Counted from the stretch's first letter, positions 1-8,625 are shown. The stretch is 64,000 nucleotides of DNA from CAZGXI01 sp964529715 (GCA_964529715.1 CAZGXI010000009.1:1-64000), one strand, 5' to 3'. Numbers and translations are program-made. The notes: generated from the letters alone by a model not told the origin.

Positions 1-246
1 CGTTCGTCTGTCAAGGATTTCGTGAAGGGAGCAAGGCGCATTCCCCTGTCGCCTGCGCCAATTCTTATGGAATGTACGCCCACAGCTTTGGGATGGGGCT
101 TGACTGCTTCAAAGCGCAAAGTGAAGCAACGTCGGGAAAGCAAAACCGCCACGTGGTGCCCCTTGGACAATCCCTGCGTGACGGCGGTTTGTGGACCTGC
201 TGTGTGCTGGTCCCAAGCAATTGGCCATTTCGGCGCGCTTACCGAG
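1..246. other. Non-coding stretch downstream of tRNA-Phe
   Basis: I see no convincing gene here. The open frames on the plus strand run through the tRNA antisense strand and have no ribosome site or recognisable domain. On the minus strand a TTGACA hexamer (positions 15 to 10) could be the -35 box of a promoter whose -10 lies outside the window. Confidence 0.4.
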
Positions 247-319
247 TGCCGAGGCCCAGACTTGAACTGGGGACCCTTTGATTTTCAGTCAAATGCTCTA
301 CCAACTGAGCTACCTCGGC
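247..319 (-). tRNA. tRNA-Phe (anticodon GAA)
   Basis: The minus strand folds into a full cloverleaf of 73 nt: acceptor stem GCCGAGG/CCTCGGC, D arm GCTC...GAGC, anticodon stem TTTGA/TCAAA with loop CTGAAAA (anticodon GAA at 286-284), T arm CCCAG/CTGGG with loop TTCAAGT, and discriminator A. The 3' CCA is not encoded and must be added, which fits the CCA-adding enzyme domain encoded at 20098-22746. A good promoter lies just upstream. Confidence 0.97.
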
Positions 320-333
320 AGCCTGTTGAGCTT

Positions 334-361
334 ATTGTAGCGATTGCAGGCTAAAAGTCAA
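334..361 (-). promoter_or_regulatory. Promoter of tRNA-Phe
   Basis: On the minus strand, -35 TTGACT (361-356), a 16-nt spacer and -10 TACAAT (339-334). Transcription would begin near 327, leaving a leader of about 8 nt before the mature tRNA 5' end at 319. Confidence 0.75.
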
Positions 362-388
362 TATCGATTTGGTCGGGGGCGGGTGAAA

Positions 389-1498
389 TCATCTGGTAGG
401 CTGCCCTAGCCACATTTGCCGATAGGCGGCCCATTCCTGGGCGTCGGTCGTCCAGTAAGCGTAGATACCCAGGCCGCGCACCAGACTGGCTGCCTCACCA
501 CTTTGGGCCAATCCCTGCCGGATGCCGTTGATTGCCGCCGGGATGCTTTCGACTGCCGGGTCGTGGCCGGGTGGTTCGGCATCATAGGTGGGGATTCCGA
601 TGATCAGACGAGTATTGACGCTCAACGGCGCAATCGCCGAAATGAACTGTGTGACCTGGAAGGCCATCCACGTAGTATAGTCTGCTGGCGTGCTCAGGCC
701 GCTGGAATACGCCATCACGGCCATTTCGTCAGCCAGCAGGGCGACCCGCTGTTTGTATTCTGTGCTCCACATCATGCCCGGCACGGTGTACGGTCCCACT
801 GGGATGCCTGGCGTGCCGGTGTTCCAGTCCGGCGGGACGGAGACGGACAGGCGGGTATCTGTGCCGATGGCCTGCCGGATGTCTCGCAGCAAGGCGGGAA
901 AATTTTCGTCACCGTCCCACACCGGTTCGGCGTTTAGATGCACGCCGTCAAAGCCGAACTCCTGTATGGCCCGTTCAGAAAAGGTCGCAATCGTATCGCG
1001 CACCGTTGCGTCATCCATCCGGTAGGATGGCGTTTCTACCGGGAAGCCGATCCAGGCGTCCAACTGCGCCTCTGGATAGAAGCGTCTGAGCTGCTGGACG
1101 AATCCGGCGATGTAGGGGAAGGTCGTTTCACTCCATGTCCCATCGCCCTGGAGCCAGCTTGTCCAGATGTAGAGGGTGTCGATCCCGTTTAGACGCAGTT
1201 CGGCAGCCAGGCTGCTGACCGTGTCGTCGGCGTGGGTCTCCCGGCCCCAGTCGATGCCCAGCCAGATCGCGTTGTGGGCCGATGGGGGGGCGGGTTGCAG
1301 CAATAGAAACAGCAGCACTGCCGCTGCTACAGCGGCGCTGAGCGCCCCCAAAAAGACGCCCCCCAGCAACAAAAGGCCCGGACGGTGTAGACGCTGCTCC
1401 GGCAGACCACGTTCGACCGGCGGCGGCATGTCCTCTCGGTAGCGGCCTGTGACGTGGCGCTGTGATCCGGTGCTGCGTCGGCGTGGCGGTGTGGACAT
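389..1498 (-). CDS. Membrane-anchored glycoside-hydrolase-like protein (GH18-like barrel)
   Basis: 369 aa. A basic N-terminus with one membrane segment at about residues 40-67 places the rest outside the membrane. The extracytoplasmic part looks like a TIM-barrel carbohydrate-active domain: strands with 'WLGIDWG' near its start and 'FDGVHLNAEP' in the middle, the latter resembling the DGxxxxxE catalytic strand of GH18-type enzymes, with the Glu as likely acid/base. The substrate cannot be told; a cell-wall glycan is possible because the gene follows dgkA and pgpH. It starts 4 nt after the dgkA stop and is the last gene of the leftward run. The GH18 link is by motif only and could be a related inactive fold. 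Confidence 0.6.
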   Translation of the reverse strand: MSTPPRRRSTGSQRHVTGRYREDMPPPVERGLPEQRLHRPGLLLLGGVFLGALSAAVAAAVLLFLLLQPAPPSAHNAIWLGIDWGRETHADDTVSSLAAELRLNGIDTLYIWTSWLQGDGTWSETTFPYIAGFVQQLRRFYPEAQLDAWIGFPVETPSYRMDDATVRDTIATFSERAIQEFGFDGVHLNAEPVWDGDENFPALLRDIRQAIGTDTRLSVSVPPDWNTGTPGIPVGPYTVPGMMWSTEYKQRVALLADEMAVMAYSSGLSTPADYTTWMAFQVTQFISAIAPLSVNTRLIIGIPTYDAEPPGHDPAVESIPAAINGIRQGLAQSGEAASLVRGLGIYAYWTTDAQEWAAYRQMWLGQPTR

Positions 1499-1502
1499 GG
1501 CC

Positions 1503-1988
1503 TCACCTGCCTTGCAGCCGGGCCAACAACGGCGGCCCGAAGATCAGCAGACCGACCAGGACCGAGGCCATTGCTCCCAGCAAGACGGCTGCCGCTGCTA
1601 CGTCTTTGCCGACCTTTGCTATCGGGTGAATTTCTGGGCTGGCAAGGTTGACGGCGGCCTCAATCGCCGCATTGATGAACTCCGCCATCCAGACCATGGT
1701 GACCGTCAGGACCAGGATTGCCCAATCGACAGGCGTGATGCCCAGCCACAGGCCGAAAATCACGACCGTTAGCGTGGCGATTGCCTGGATGCGCGTGTTT
1801 TTCTGGTAACGCAGCATATAGAGCCAGCCGGCTATGGCATAACGCAGGCTGGCCCACCGACTGGCGCTGACCACCGGGCTGTAGTCACCCGGATTCACAT
1901 GCAAATTTACCGCAAGCTCTTCGGTCAGAACTTTGACCCGCTGCCTGCCTTGTTCTACCGCCGTTTTGCTTTTTGCCTGACCGTGCAT
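1503..1988 (-). CDS. dgkA: Diacylglycerol/undecaprenol kinase (DgkA family)
   Basis: 161 aa, somewhat longer than the usual 120-130 aa because of an N-terminal tail of about 45 residues. The kinase core has three membrane helices and the family signature EFINAAIEAAVNL followed by 'AKVGKDVAAAAVLL', which binds the nucleotide-metal. In Gram-positive relatives this enzyme phosphorylates undecaprenol and so recycles the lipid carrier for cell-wall synthesis; that substrate is inferred. The ATG at 1988 has a strong site (GAGGAG, 8 nt upstream) lying over the end of ybeY, so the two are translationally close (5-nt gap). The order pgpH-ybeY-dgkA is conserved in Firmicutes. Confidence 0.9.
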   Translation of the reverse strand: MHGQAKSKTAVEQGRQRVKVLTEELAVNLHVNPGDYSPVVSASRWASLRYAIAGWLYMLRYQKNTRIQAIATLTVVIFGLWLGITPVDWAILVLTVTMVWMAEFINAAIEAAVNLASPEIHPIAKVGKDVAAAAVLLGAMASVLVGLLIFGPPLLARLQGR

Positions 1989-1993
1989 CCCGG

Positions 1994-2494
1994 TTACTCC
2001 TCAGGGAGAAAATCGTCTGGCGACGGCGCGACGGATGCCGGGATGTTCAGCAGCCGCAGGATCGCTGCCTGCGCTTCCCACATCTCGGCCCGGTCGTTTG
2101 GCGTTGTGTGATCGAATCCCAGCAGGTGCAGCGTGCCATGTACTGCCAGCAGCATCAGGACGTGATCCAGCGCGTGCCCTGCTTGCGCAGCCTGAGCCGC
2201 TGTATAGGGGTGGGCGATCACCACGTCGCCCAGGTAAGCCGCCAGTTCCTCTCCTCCGGGGATGGTTTCTCCGGATGGGAAGGAGAGCACGTCTGTCGGT
2301 GCATCGATGCCCAGGAAGCGCCGGTTGAGGTCACGCACGGCTTCGTCGTCGGTGATGACCAGGGTCATTTCCGCACCGACCGGGATGTGCTGTTGTCGCA
2401 GGGTCTGGGTGATGGCCTCACGCAGCCGGTCGGCGGGTGTGGTCAGGGCGTAATCCGCTTTAATCTGGAGGGTAATGTGATAGTTATCGCTCAT
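1994..2494 (-). CDS. ybeY: Endoribonuclease YbeY (rRNA maturation factor)
   Basis: 166 aa from the chosen start MSDNYHI. The zinc site H-x3-H-x5-H is intact (HGTLHLLGFDH), preceded by the usual 'LNRRFLGIDAPTDVLSFPSG' stretch. YbeY is a metal-dependent single-strand RNase acting in 16S rRNA 3'-end maturation and ribosome quality control. The frame is open upstream to an ATG at 2590, but that start would overlap pgpH by 55 nt and add residues unlike the family, so 2494 is preferred; no strong ribosome site is visible, suggesting coupling to pgpH, which ends 40 nt before. Confidence 0.93.
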   Translation of the reverse strand: MSDNYHITLQIKADYALTTPADRLREAITQTLRQQHIPVGAEMTLVITDDEAVRDLNRRFLGIDAPTDVLSFPSGETIPGGEELAAYLGDVVIAHPYTAAQAAQAGHALDHVLMLLAVHGTLHLLGFDHTTPNDRAEMWEAQAAILRLLNIPASVAPSPDDFLPEE

Positions 2495-2534
2495 AGGGGG
2501 GTATTCCGGGATCGACCGGGTTTCCTGTGCCGAC

Positions 2535-4787
2535 TTAACCAGCGGGTCTGGCTTTCGGGTTTTCGGTGGAAGTGCGACGATGGCCTTCAATCAGCGGGAT
2601 TGCCTCCTCTGGCCGCGTATGAGGTGGATTCGGTAGGGAAGGCGGTGCCGCCTCGTGCACATCCGGCTCAACAGGGGTAGGGTATGTGATGCGCGGGTGA
2701 AAAACACCTTGCAGGGTTTCCACAAAAACGGACTGAATCACCTGCAGGTCGTGCAGAGTCAGGCCACTGTCGTCAAGCTGACCCTCTGCCAGGCGCAGTT
2801 CAAAAATGGACTTTATGGCTTCGGCGATTTCCTGCTTGTTGTGTGGGCGGCAGGCCCGGACCGAGCTTTCGCTGCCGTCCGCCAGCATCAGGATCGCCGA
2901 CTCGCGCGACTGCGGGCGTGGGCCGGGATAGGTGAAATCCTCTGCGTTCACGAGTGCCTCATTGCCGCCCGTCTGCTCGACGGCTTTTCGATAAAAATAG
3001 AGGACGCGCGTCGTGCCGTGATGTTCGACGATGAAATCGCGGATGCGCGCGGGCAGCCGGTATTTGCGCGCCAGCCGCTGTCCTTCTAGCACATGATCGA
3101 TGATGATCCGCGCGCTCGTGCGTGGATCGTTCAACGCATCATGCGGGTTAATGCCGTCGGCCTGGTTTTCAATGAAAAAATGCGGAGCGTGCATTTTGCC
3201 TACGTCGTGATACAGGGCGCCGACGCGCGTCAGGGTCGCGTTGGCCCCGATGCGTTCTGCGGCCAGTTCGGCCAGGTTGGCGACCTGGAGGCAGTGTTGG
3301 TAGGTTCCTGGCGCTTCTCGCAGCAGCCGTTGCAACAACGGCTGATTGGGCTGGTTCAGTTCGATCAGTTTAAGACTGGTGGTGACATTGAACAGATTGC
3401 TGATCAGGTAAAGCCCGGCCAGGGTGACGGCGGCTGCCAGCAGGCCGTTGAGCAACCCCGCACCGACCAGGGTGAGCGCCCCCAGCGGATCGACAGGATA
3501 ACCTGTGAGAAAGAAGACCAGTACGACGGCGGCGTTGGTCAGGCCGATGAATGTTCCGGCAACAAAGTAATTGTTTAGCCGTTCTGTGCTGCGCAAGCTG
3601 AGCACGCCGGTCAATCCGCCCAGACCGGTCATGACGACCAGCGGCAGCGGATTGCTGACGATCAGGCCGACCAGGATTGCCAGAATGAACATTCCCAGGA
3701 TGGCGATTTGAGGTCCGACCAGTGTGGCGAACAGCAGGCCCAACGCTGCCGCCGGGTATAGGTAAGGCTGGACGACTCGTTCCGGCCCAGCCAGACGCAC
3801 GCCGGCCAGGACCAACAAGAAGATTGCTCCCAACAGGATCATCGTGGGCGTGTCGCGGCTAACCTGGGGGTAAAAGCGCATGAGGTATAGCCCAAAGACA
3901 ATGGTCATAAGAGATGTGACCAGTAGGGCGCTGGCAAATTCCTGCCACGAACGTTCCTGGGGGTATAACAGCCCGTAATGTGCCAGGGCTTCGAGATCGG
4001 CCTCGGTGACGATGGCTCCCTCGCGGATGATCAACTGCCCCTGAGCAAACGTCCGAACCTCCGGCGGGATAGAGTCAGCGGCAGCCTGCCGTGCCTGGCG
4101 AGTGCTTTCCTCATTGTAGAACGTGTTTGTGCGGATCAGCCCATCCACGATGGCTGTGATAATGGCAACTTCGGCCTCGGTGAAGCTGACGCTGACCATA
4201 TTGGGCAGGTTTTGCCGGATGAGGCGCAGGTTATCGTTCCGAATTTCATCGCGCATCACCCGTTCCAACACGTTGACGACCTGTTGATCGATATCTGGCC
4301 AGCGGTTGGCAGGAACGGCCAGAATGGCCCGGCTCTCCTCTTCTGTGAGCGATAGGGCGCTGATTGCCTGGATGTCAGCTGCCAGCTGTTCGGGCGTGGC
4401 GTATTCGTCGGCGCGCACGTCGGCCAGGTAATCGAGGATTTGCCGCGCAAGCTGGACCTGCTGCCGGGCAATGCCGGGGTCCGGCGGATCGTAAACGTCG
4501 CGCACATTGTTCATGGCAATCTGGCGCGCCTGGGCAGTTGCGACCGCGCTTTCGTAGCTGAGGCGGTATGGCGCGCGGATGTCTTCGGGAGCGACTTCGC
4601 CAACAGCCAGGTTGACCAGCGGTTGGCTGCCGGGCGCCAGCGTGTCCAGACTGACCAGCACCGCGCTGCTCAATACAAAGAGCACGGCCAGCAGTGCCAT
4701 GCCTGCCTGCGCCGACAGATCGGCGAGCTTTTCGCGGTCCCATGTGCGAACGGCGGCAAAGCGGTCCAGCAATGTGTTCACATCCAA
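2535..4787 (-). CDS. pgpH: 7TM-HD cyclic-di-AMP phosphodiesterase (PgpH)
   Basis: 750 aa. Order: one N-terminal helix (about 27-50), an extracytoplasmic 7TMR-HDED domain (about 60-280), seven membrane helices (about 290-480) and a cytoplasmic HD domain (about 495-690) with 'GTYQHCLQVANLAE', 'ALYHDVGKM', 'IIIDHVLEG' and 'VEHHGT' as metal ligands. PgpH-type enzymes hydrolyse c-di-AMP to pApA, so the organism probably uses this messenger for osmotic or potassium control. The start is TTG at 4787, 8 nt after yqeY; a GTG at 4781 is the alternative. The family sits next to ybeY and dgkA, as here. The C-terminal 60 residues are Pro/Glu-rich and probably disordered. Confidence 0.93.
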   Translation of the reverse strand: MDVNTLLDRFAAVRTWDREKLADLSAQAGMALLAVLFVLSSAVLVSLDTLAPGSQPLVNLAVGEVAPEDIRAPYRLSYESAVATAQARQIAMNNVRDVYDPPDPGIARQQVQLARQILDYLADVRADEYATPEQLAADIQAISALSLTEEESRAILAVPANRWPDIDQQVVNVLERVMRDEIRNDNLRLIRQNLPNMVSVSFTEAEVAIITAIVDGLIRTNTFYNEESTRQARQAAADSIPPEVRTFAQGQLIIREGAIVTEADLEALAHYGLLYPQERSWQEFASALLVTSLMTIVFGLYLMRFYPQVSRDTPTMILLGAIFLLVLAGVRLAGPERVVQPYLYPAAALGLLFATLVGPQIAILGMFILAILVGLIVSNPLPLVVMTGLGGLTGVLSLRSTERLNNYFVAGTFIGLTNAAVVLVFFLTGYPVDPLGALTLVGAGLLNGLLAAAVTLAGLYLISNLFNVTTSLKLIELNQPNQPLLQRLLREAPGTYQHCLQVANLAELAAERIGANATLTRVGALYHDVGKMHAPHFFIENQADGINPHDALNDPRTSARIIIDHVLEGQRLARKYRLPARIRDFIVEHHGTTRVLYFYRKAVEQTGGNEALVNAEDFTYPGPRPQSRESAILMLADGSESSVRACRPHNKQEIAEAIKSIFELRLAEGQLDDSGLTLHDLQVIQSVFVETLQGVFHPRITYPTPVEPDVHEAAPPSLPNPPHTRPEEAIPLIEGHRRTSTENPKARPAG

Positions 4788-4795
4788 CGGTGAGC

Positions 4796-5251
4796 CTAGG
4801 ACTGCCCGCTGAGCAGATTGCGGACAATCTGGTTAACAACCTGACCGTCGGCCTGGCCCTTGACTTTGGGCATTAGAACCTTCATGATCGCGCCCATGTC
4901 TTTGGCAGAAGTTGCGCCTGTTTCGGCGATGGCCTGTCGGGCCAGATCGGTGATCGCTTCAAGAGAAAGCTGGTGAGGCAGATAGGCTTCAAGGATTGCC
5001 AGCTCGGCCTTTTCGGCAGTGGCGATGTCGTTCCGGCCTGCCTGTTCGGCCTCAGCAATCGACTCGCGGCGCTTTTTGGCCTCCCGAAGCAGAATCCCGG
5101 CGGCTTCCTCCGCACTCAACTTGACCTGGCGGTCGATTTCTTCCTGCTTGATGGCGTTCAGGCCCATGCGGATCACGCCGATCCGCTGTTGATCTCTGGC
5201 GCGCATGGCCTCCTTGAGATCGGCCTGCATCTGTTCACGAGGATCGTTCAT
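4796..5251 (-). CDS. GatB/YqeY-domain protein
   Basis: 151 aa, the normal YqeY length. It begins MNDPREQMQADLKEAMRARD and has the characteristic 'RMGLNAIKQEEIDRQ', 'EAKKRRESIAEAEQAGR' and 'DMGAIMKVLMPKVKGQADG' blocks, the last matching the GatB C-terminal tRNA-binding fold. Its cellular role is not settled; in some bacteria it lies beside rpsU and is thought to touch tRNA metabolism. I moved the start to 5251 because AAAGG lies 12 nt upstream and the earlier ATG at 5293 adds 14 atypical residues. It lies between the HIT gene and pgpH in the leftward run. Confidence 0.9.
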   Translation of the reverse strand: MNDPREQMQADLKEAMRARDQQRIGVIRMGLNAIKQEEIDRQVKLSAEEAAGILLREAKKRRESIAEAEQAGRNDIATAEKAELAILEAYLPHQLSLEAITDLARQAIAETGATSAKDMGAIMKVLMPKVKGQADGQVVNQIVRNLLSGQS

Positions 5252-5304
5252 CGCATCAATAACCTTTCGATATGCGTACTCCAATGATAGCACAGGTTCG
5301 CCGT

Positions 5305-5652
5305 TTACCCCGGTGGCCAGCGCAGCTTCCGCCCGCCGATCAGGTGCATATGCAGGTGGAAGACCGATTGCCCTGCCGCTGTTCCCTGGTTAAGTACCAG
5401 GCGGTAGCCGGTAGTCTCGATGCCTTCCTGGGCGGCGACGGCTTTGGCTGCCAGTAACAGGTCTGCCATCACGGCGGCGGTCGTTTCGTCCAGTGCAGCC
5501 GGCCCGGTGATGTGCTGCCGGGGGATGAGGAGGATGTGCGTCGGGGCAACCGGGTTGATGTCTCGAAATGCCAGTACGGTGTCGTTTTCAAAAACCTTAT
5601 CGGCGGGCAGCTTGCCCGCCACGATGCGACAAAAAATGCATTCGGTAGTCAT
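5305..5652 (-). CDS. HIT-family nucleotide hydrolase (HinT-like)
   Basis: 115 aa from MTTECIFCRIVAG, the standard N-terminus of bacterial HinT proteins with a CxxC pair. The histidine triad is present as HLHMHLIGG near the C-terminus; the middle His is the nucleophile. The family cleaves purine nucleoside phosphoramidates such as adenylated lysine species. An ATG further upstream (5754) would overlap the lipoprotein gene and is rejected. The gene lies 35 nt after the lipoprotein stop and 53 nt before yqeY, in the same run. Confidence 0.93.
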   Translation of the reverse strand: MTTECIFCRIVAGKLPADKVFENDTVLAFRDINPVAPTHILLIPRQHITGPAALDETTAAVMADLLLAAKAVAAQEGIETTGYRLVLNQGTAAGQSVFHLHMHLIGGRKLRWPPG

Positions 5653-5687
5653 TGTCGCTCTTGAAGCGCCACGCGGCTTGAAGTCGC

Positions 5688-6467
5688 TTAACCCTGATTG
5701 AAGATCTGCTCGGCGCAGTGGAAGGGAATCGGTGTGATGGGTTGTGGCCCACAAACAATCAGATTGTCGAACGCAATCACAACACCGCTTTCATCGAAGC
5801 TGCGCGCGCCTAACCCAATCCGCCCTTGCAAAAACGAATCATCGACCAGTTCCATTGCGGGCGGGATGGGTGTCCGATCCGCACCGAGACATTCGCCGGG
5901 CACGGCGGGATTCCAGATGCCCTGGTTGCGCAGGCACAGCGGAAGCTGGGTGTCGTTGACAAAAAAGGTAAAGGTGTTGCCCCGGCCAACCACACGGATA
6001 GTGTTCATGGCCTGTCCCTGGCGGACGGCGGGGCTGAGCACCCAGTCGCTCAATTCTTCATCGACGCCGTCCAACCGCCGAGAAACCTGATAATAACCGT
6101 CGCTGCTGATCATGAACAGATAGTAATTGCGATTATCCTGGTGGCGAAACAATACCCCAAAGCCGTTATTAACCGGCCCGGCTACCTGCATCGTATTGAC
6201 GATCAGGTCGAAGTCGCTGAATTCGCGGTCTAGTAGAGTGAATGCGCCTTCCTCAACGTCGTCGATGGTGATCTGCATGGCTGCGCCCTGTCCGCTGTTA
6301 TCTGTGACCTGTGCTGCCAGGCGCCCCGCGTACTGCTGCCAGTCTTCGTTGAAAGCGTCGAAGGTGGTGATATAAAGCAGTTCGCCGGGGCGTGGCGGTG
6401 GTACTGTCCCGGCGCAGGCGACGAGGAGCATGATCATGAACAGGCTGATCGACAACAGACGGCGCAC
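5688..6467 (-). CDS. Lipoprotein with concanavalin-A-like (LamG/GH16-type) domain
   Basis: 259 aa. The N-terminus is a type II signal peptide (MRRLLSISLFMIMLLVAC) with lipobox LVAC, Cys18 being the lipidated residue. The remainder is a beta-sandwich of the sort seen in LamG / DUF1080 domains: 'FNEDWQQYAG', 'FGVLFRHQDNRNYYLFMIS', 'NTIRVVGRGNTFTFFVN' and a closing 'VIAFDNLIVCG'. Such domains often bind glycans; there are no obvious catalytic residues. Substrate or partner is unknown. It lies between a TPR protein gene and the HIT gene in the leftward run. Confidence 0.75.
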   Translation of the reverse strand: MRRLLSISLFMIMLLVACAGTVPPPRPGELLYITTFDAFNEDWQQYAGRLAAQVTDNSGQGAAMQITIDDVEEGAFTLLDREFSDFDLIVNTMQVAGPVNNGFGVLFRHQDNRNYYLFMISSDGYYQVSRRLDGVDEELSDWVLSPAVRQGQAMNTIRVVGRGNTFTFFVNDTQLPLCLRNQGIWNPAVPGECLGADRTPIPPAMELVDDSFLQGRIGLGARSFDESGVVIAFDNLIVCGPQPITPIPFHCAEQIFNQG

Positions 6468-6523
6468 GGTGGACTCCTATCCTTGGATTTAACGCGGGGA
6501 AAATTGTAGCACGTCGGGGGCGT

Positions 6524-7834
6524 TTAGCGGTAGCCCATGTTCTCCAACGCCCGGCGGGCCAGCACGTCGAAGCCCTGCGGCTGGGAATGATCCAGCAAGC
6601 GGAGCAGGGTACTGATCGCCTCATCACGCCTGCCCTGTAGCTGTGCGATCAGTCCCAGGTAGTACAGTGCGCGCGGGTTATCCGGCTCGATGCTGAGTGC
6701 CCTTTGGACGGATTCCTGAGCTGCTTCGGTCTGCCCCAGATTGAACAGCACCCAGCCATAGGCAGCCTGAATCGTGGCGTTCGACGGCTCCTGCGCCGCT
6801 GCTTCTTGCAACACAGCCAGGCCATTGCCGGTCAGGTTATGTAGCGTGTCTGCGTAAAAGAGCGCCAGCAGGTTTAAGAATGTATCCGTGTTGCTGGCGA
6901 GAATCGCCGCTTGCCGGAACCATTGCTCTGCCAGCGGCAGATTGCCCTCCAGCCGATAAGCATCTCCCAGTTCAGCGGCGAAGGCCGGGTTTTGTGGCTC
7001 CATCTGCTGCGCTTGGGCCAGCGCCAGGCGGGAACGGGTATAGTCGCCGCCCGCCCGCCAGGTCAGGCCGAGGAGATAGGCGACGAGGGCGTTCTGCGGG
7101 GCCAGGGATGCGGCCTGCGCGGCGGCGTCGGCAGCCTCTTTTCCTTGTTGCGCGCGCGCCAGAGCCAGATAGGCCCACGCTTCTGCGTAAGTCGGGTCGA
7201 GGGCGGCTGCCGTAGCAAAAGTCTGCTCGGCCTGTGGCCAGTGTTCAAGGCCGGCGAGCGCTATGCCGAGCGCCGCACTCTGGTAAGCCGGGTTATCGAT
7301 CTGAGTCGCGGCGATGGTTTCCCGCAGCGTTTGGGCAGCGGCAGCCAGGGCAGGGTCTCGACCTGCGGTGGTGAAGTGGGCAAAAGCCTCACGGGTGTTG
7401 TATGGCACGGTCAGCACACCGAGCCAGTAGTGAGCCAGTGGGTCATCTGACGCCAGACTCAAGATCGTTTCGAGTGCCTGCCGGGCCGCCGCCCAATCGC
7501 CGCGCTCCAGAAAGCGGGTTGCCACCGCGTGCCATTGTACTGGATCGTTTGACTGTGCTGCCGCAGTCGCCAGATGAGCCAGGGACGCCTCTGGATTGCC
7601 CAACGTGCCGTAGGCCGTGCTGACTTCCCGGTGCCAATTGGCATCTGGTGCAACGAAATATGCCCGCACGGTCAGCGTAAATAAGGTCGCACTGGGGGGC
7701 GCTCCAATGCGGCCAGGCGTCGCCTGGGCCGAAAGCCATCTCCCCGGATTGGCCGTGGCCAGCAGTATCAGGAGGGCGAGGGCTGCTGCTATGCGCCGGA
7801 GCCAGCCGTTGTGTAAAAACCGGGTGGCTATCAT
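6524..7834 (-). CDS. Exported or membrane-anchored TPR-repeat protein
   Basis: 436 aa. One N-terminal hydrophobic segment (about residues 13-30, after MIATRFLHNGWLRR) acts as signal peptide or anchor. The rest is a chain of at least eight tetratricopeptide repeats, easily seen in 'EAWAYLALARAQQGKEA', 'PAFAAELGDAYRLEGN' and 'PRALYYLGLIAQLQGRRDE'. TPRs serve as protein-docking scaffolds, so it may organise a surface complex; no enzyme domain is present. Its ATG follows the TGA of the response-regulator gene with no gap, so the two are translationally coupled. Confidence 0.8.
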   Translation of the reverse strand: MIATRFLHNGWLRRIAAALALLILLATANPGRWLSAQATPGRIGAPPSATLFTLTVRAYFVAPDANWHREVSTAYGTLGNPEASLAHLATAAAQSNDPVQWHAVATRFLERGDWAAARQALETILSLASDDPLAHYWLGVLTVPYNTREAFAHFTTAGRDPALAAAAQTLRETIAATQIDNPAYQSAALGIALAGLEHWPQAEQTFATAAALDPTYAEAWAYLALARAQQGKEAADAAAQAASLAPQNALVAYLLGLTWRAGGDYTRSRLALAQAQQMEPQNPAFAAELGDAYRLEGNLPLAEQWFRQAAILASNTDTFLNLLALFYADTLHNLTGNGLAVLQEAAAQEPSNATIQAAYGWVLFNLGQTEAAQESVQRALSIEPDNPRALYYLGLIAQLQGRRDEAISTLLRLLDHSQPQGFDVLARRALENMGYR

Positions 7835-8494
7835 TCAGGGGTGAGAAACGGCGCCGTCTCGGTCTCGCTGCGGCGCGTCGGACGATTCCGGCTGATCGGC
7901 GTGAGCAGGAGAGGCGGTGGAAGCGATGACTGTTTCTTCGGTGGTAGCTTCTCCACTGAAGCGACTGGCTAGGGCATCCCCGACCACACGCTCAACTTCG
8001 CTGGGCGTAAACGGCTTGATCAGGTAGGTGTATACGCCCTGTAACTTGCCCATCAGCCGGTTAGCCGGATCGCCGTGCGCGGTGATGACGACCACGAGAG
8101 GTCGCCTGGCTTCTTCCTCGTTCTTGATCGCATCGATGATTTTCCACCCGGTCATGTCCGGCAACCCGATGTCCAGCAGCACCAGGTCTGGGTGTTCGGC
8201 ATGATAGACATCCAGGGCGCGCCCGCCGTGCGTTTCATGAAAGGATTGGATGTTGATCCGTTCCAGCGTGGCTGCAATGACCTCAGCCAGTTCGGTGGCG
8301 TCTTCTACAATCAGCACCTTTGCCGGAGTTGCTTTCGTCTCAACCGGGGCCGGTTCGGCCTGTGTCACGGGGACGGGCTGCTCTTTTTCGGTCTGGGGTG
8401 TAGATGCGACGGATTCTGCTGCGGCCAGACGATCCACTGATCGTCCGGCGACGGCAGGCGTAGGGCGTTGAACCAGTCCCAGCGGGGAACTCAT
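7835..8494 (-). CDS. Single-domain response regulator (REC) with flexible tails
   Basis: 219 aa. The receiver domain spans about residues 58-175 with acidic pair ED (64-65), phosphoacceptor Asp108 (LLDIGLPD), 'ITAHGD' and the conserved Lys in 'LIKPF'. The first 57 and the last 40 residues are Pro/Glu/Ala-rich and probably disordered, and no DNA-binding or enzyme output domain follows. It should therefore act by protein contact, perhaps with the coupled TPR protein. The ATG at 8494 follows GGAGG. It is the first gene of the leftward run and its promoter overlaps an inverted repeat. A possible kinase is the hybrid enzyme at 16032. Confidence 0.85.
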   Translation of the reverse strand: MSSPLGLVQRPTPAVAGRSVDRLAAAESVASTPQTEKEQPVPVTQAEPAPVETKATPAKVLIVEDATELAEVIAATLERINIQSFHETHGGRALDVYHAEHPDLVLLDIGLPDMTGWKIIDAIKNEEEARRPLVVVITAHGDPANRLMGKLQGVYTYLIKPFTPSEVERVVGDALASRFSGEATTEETVIASTASPAHADQPESSDAPQRDRDGAVSHP

Positions 8495-8528
8495 GGGAGC
8501 CTCCAGAAGTACATGGCGTATAAAGGAG

Positions 8529-8554
8529 ATAATCAGCCTTTACTGATTATAGCA
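8529..8554 (-). promoter_or_regulatory. Extended -10 promoter overlapping an inverted repeat
   Basis: On the minus strand an extended -10 element, TGC TATAAT (8554-8546), lies about 50 nt upstream of the response-regulator start; no -35 is recognisable. A perfect inverted repeat, ATAATCAG (8529-8536) and CTGATTAT (8543-8550) around a 6-nt centre, covers the -10 and the expected start point (about 8539), as expected for a repressor or activator site. Confidence 0.6.
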
Positions 8555-8616
8555 CAACCGATAATCGCGGGTGTATAACCTCTCATATTGGGGCCTCTCG
8601 GATCTGGTTTTTTTTG

Positions 8617-8625
8617 TGCTATCAT
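8617..8625 (+). promoter_or_regulatory. Extended -10 promoter of the phosphatase/DUF3090 operon
   Basis: TGC followed by TATCAT (8620-8625), 30 nt upstream of the ATG at 8656. A T-rich run precedes it and no clear -35 is seen. It is close enough to give a leader of about 25 nt carrying the GAGGG ribosome site. Confidence 0.5.

Noticed and set aside
22..354. Plus-strand open frame of 110 codons at the left edge
   Set aside because: It reads through the tRNA-Phe gene in antisense, has no ribosome site and no domain.
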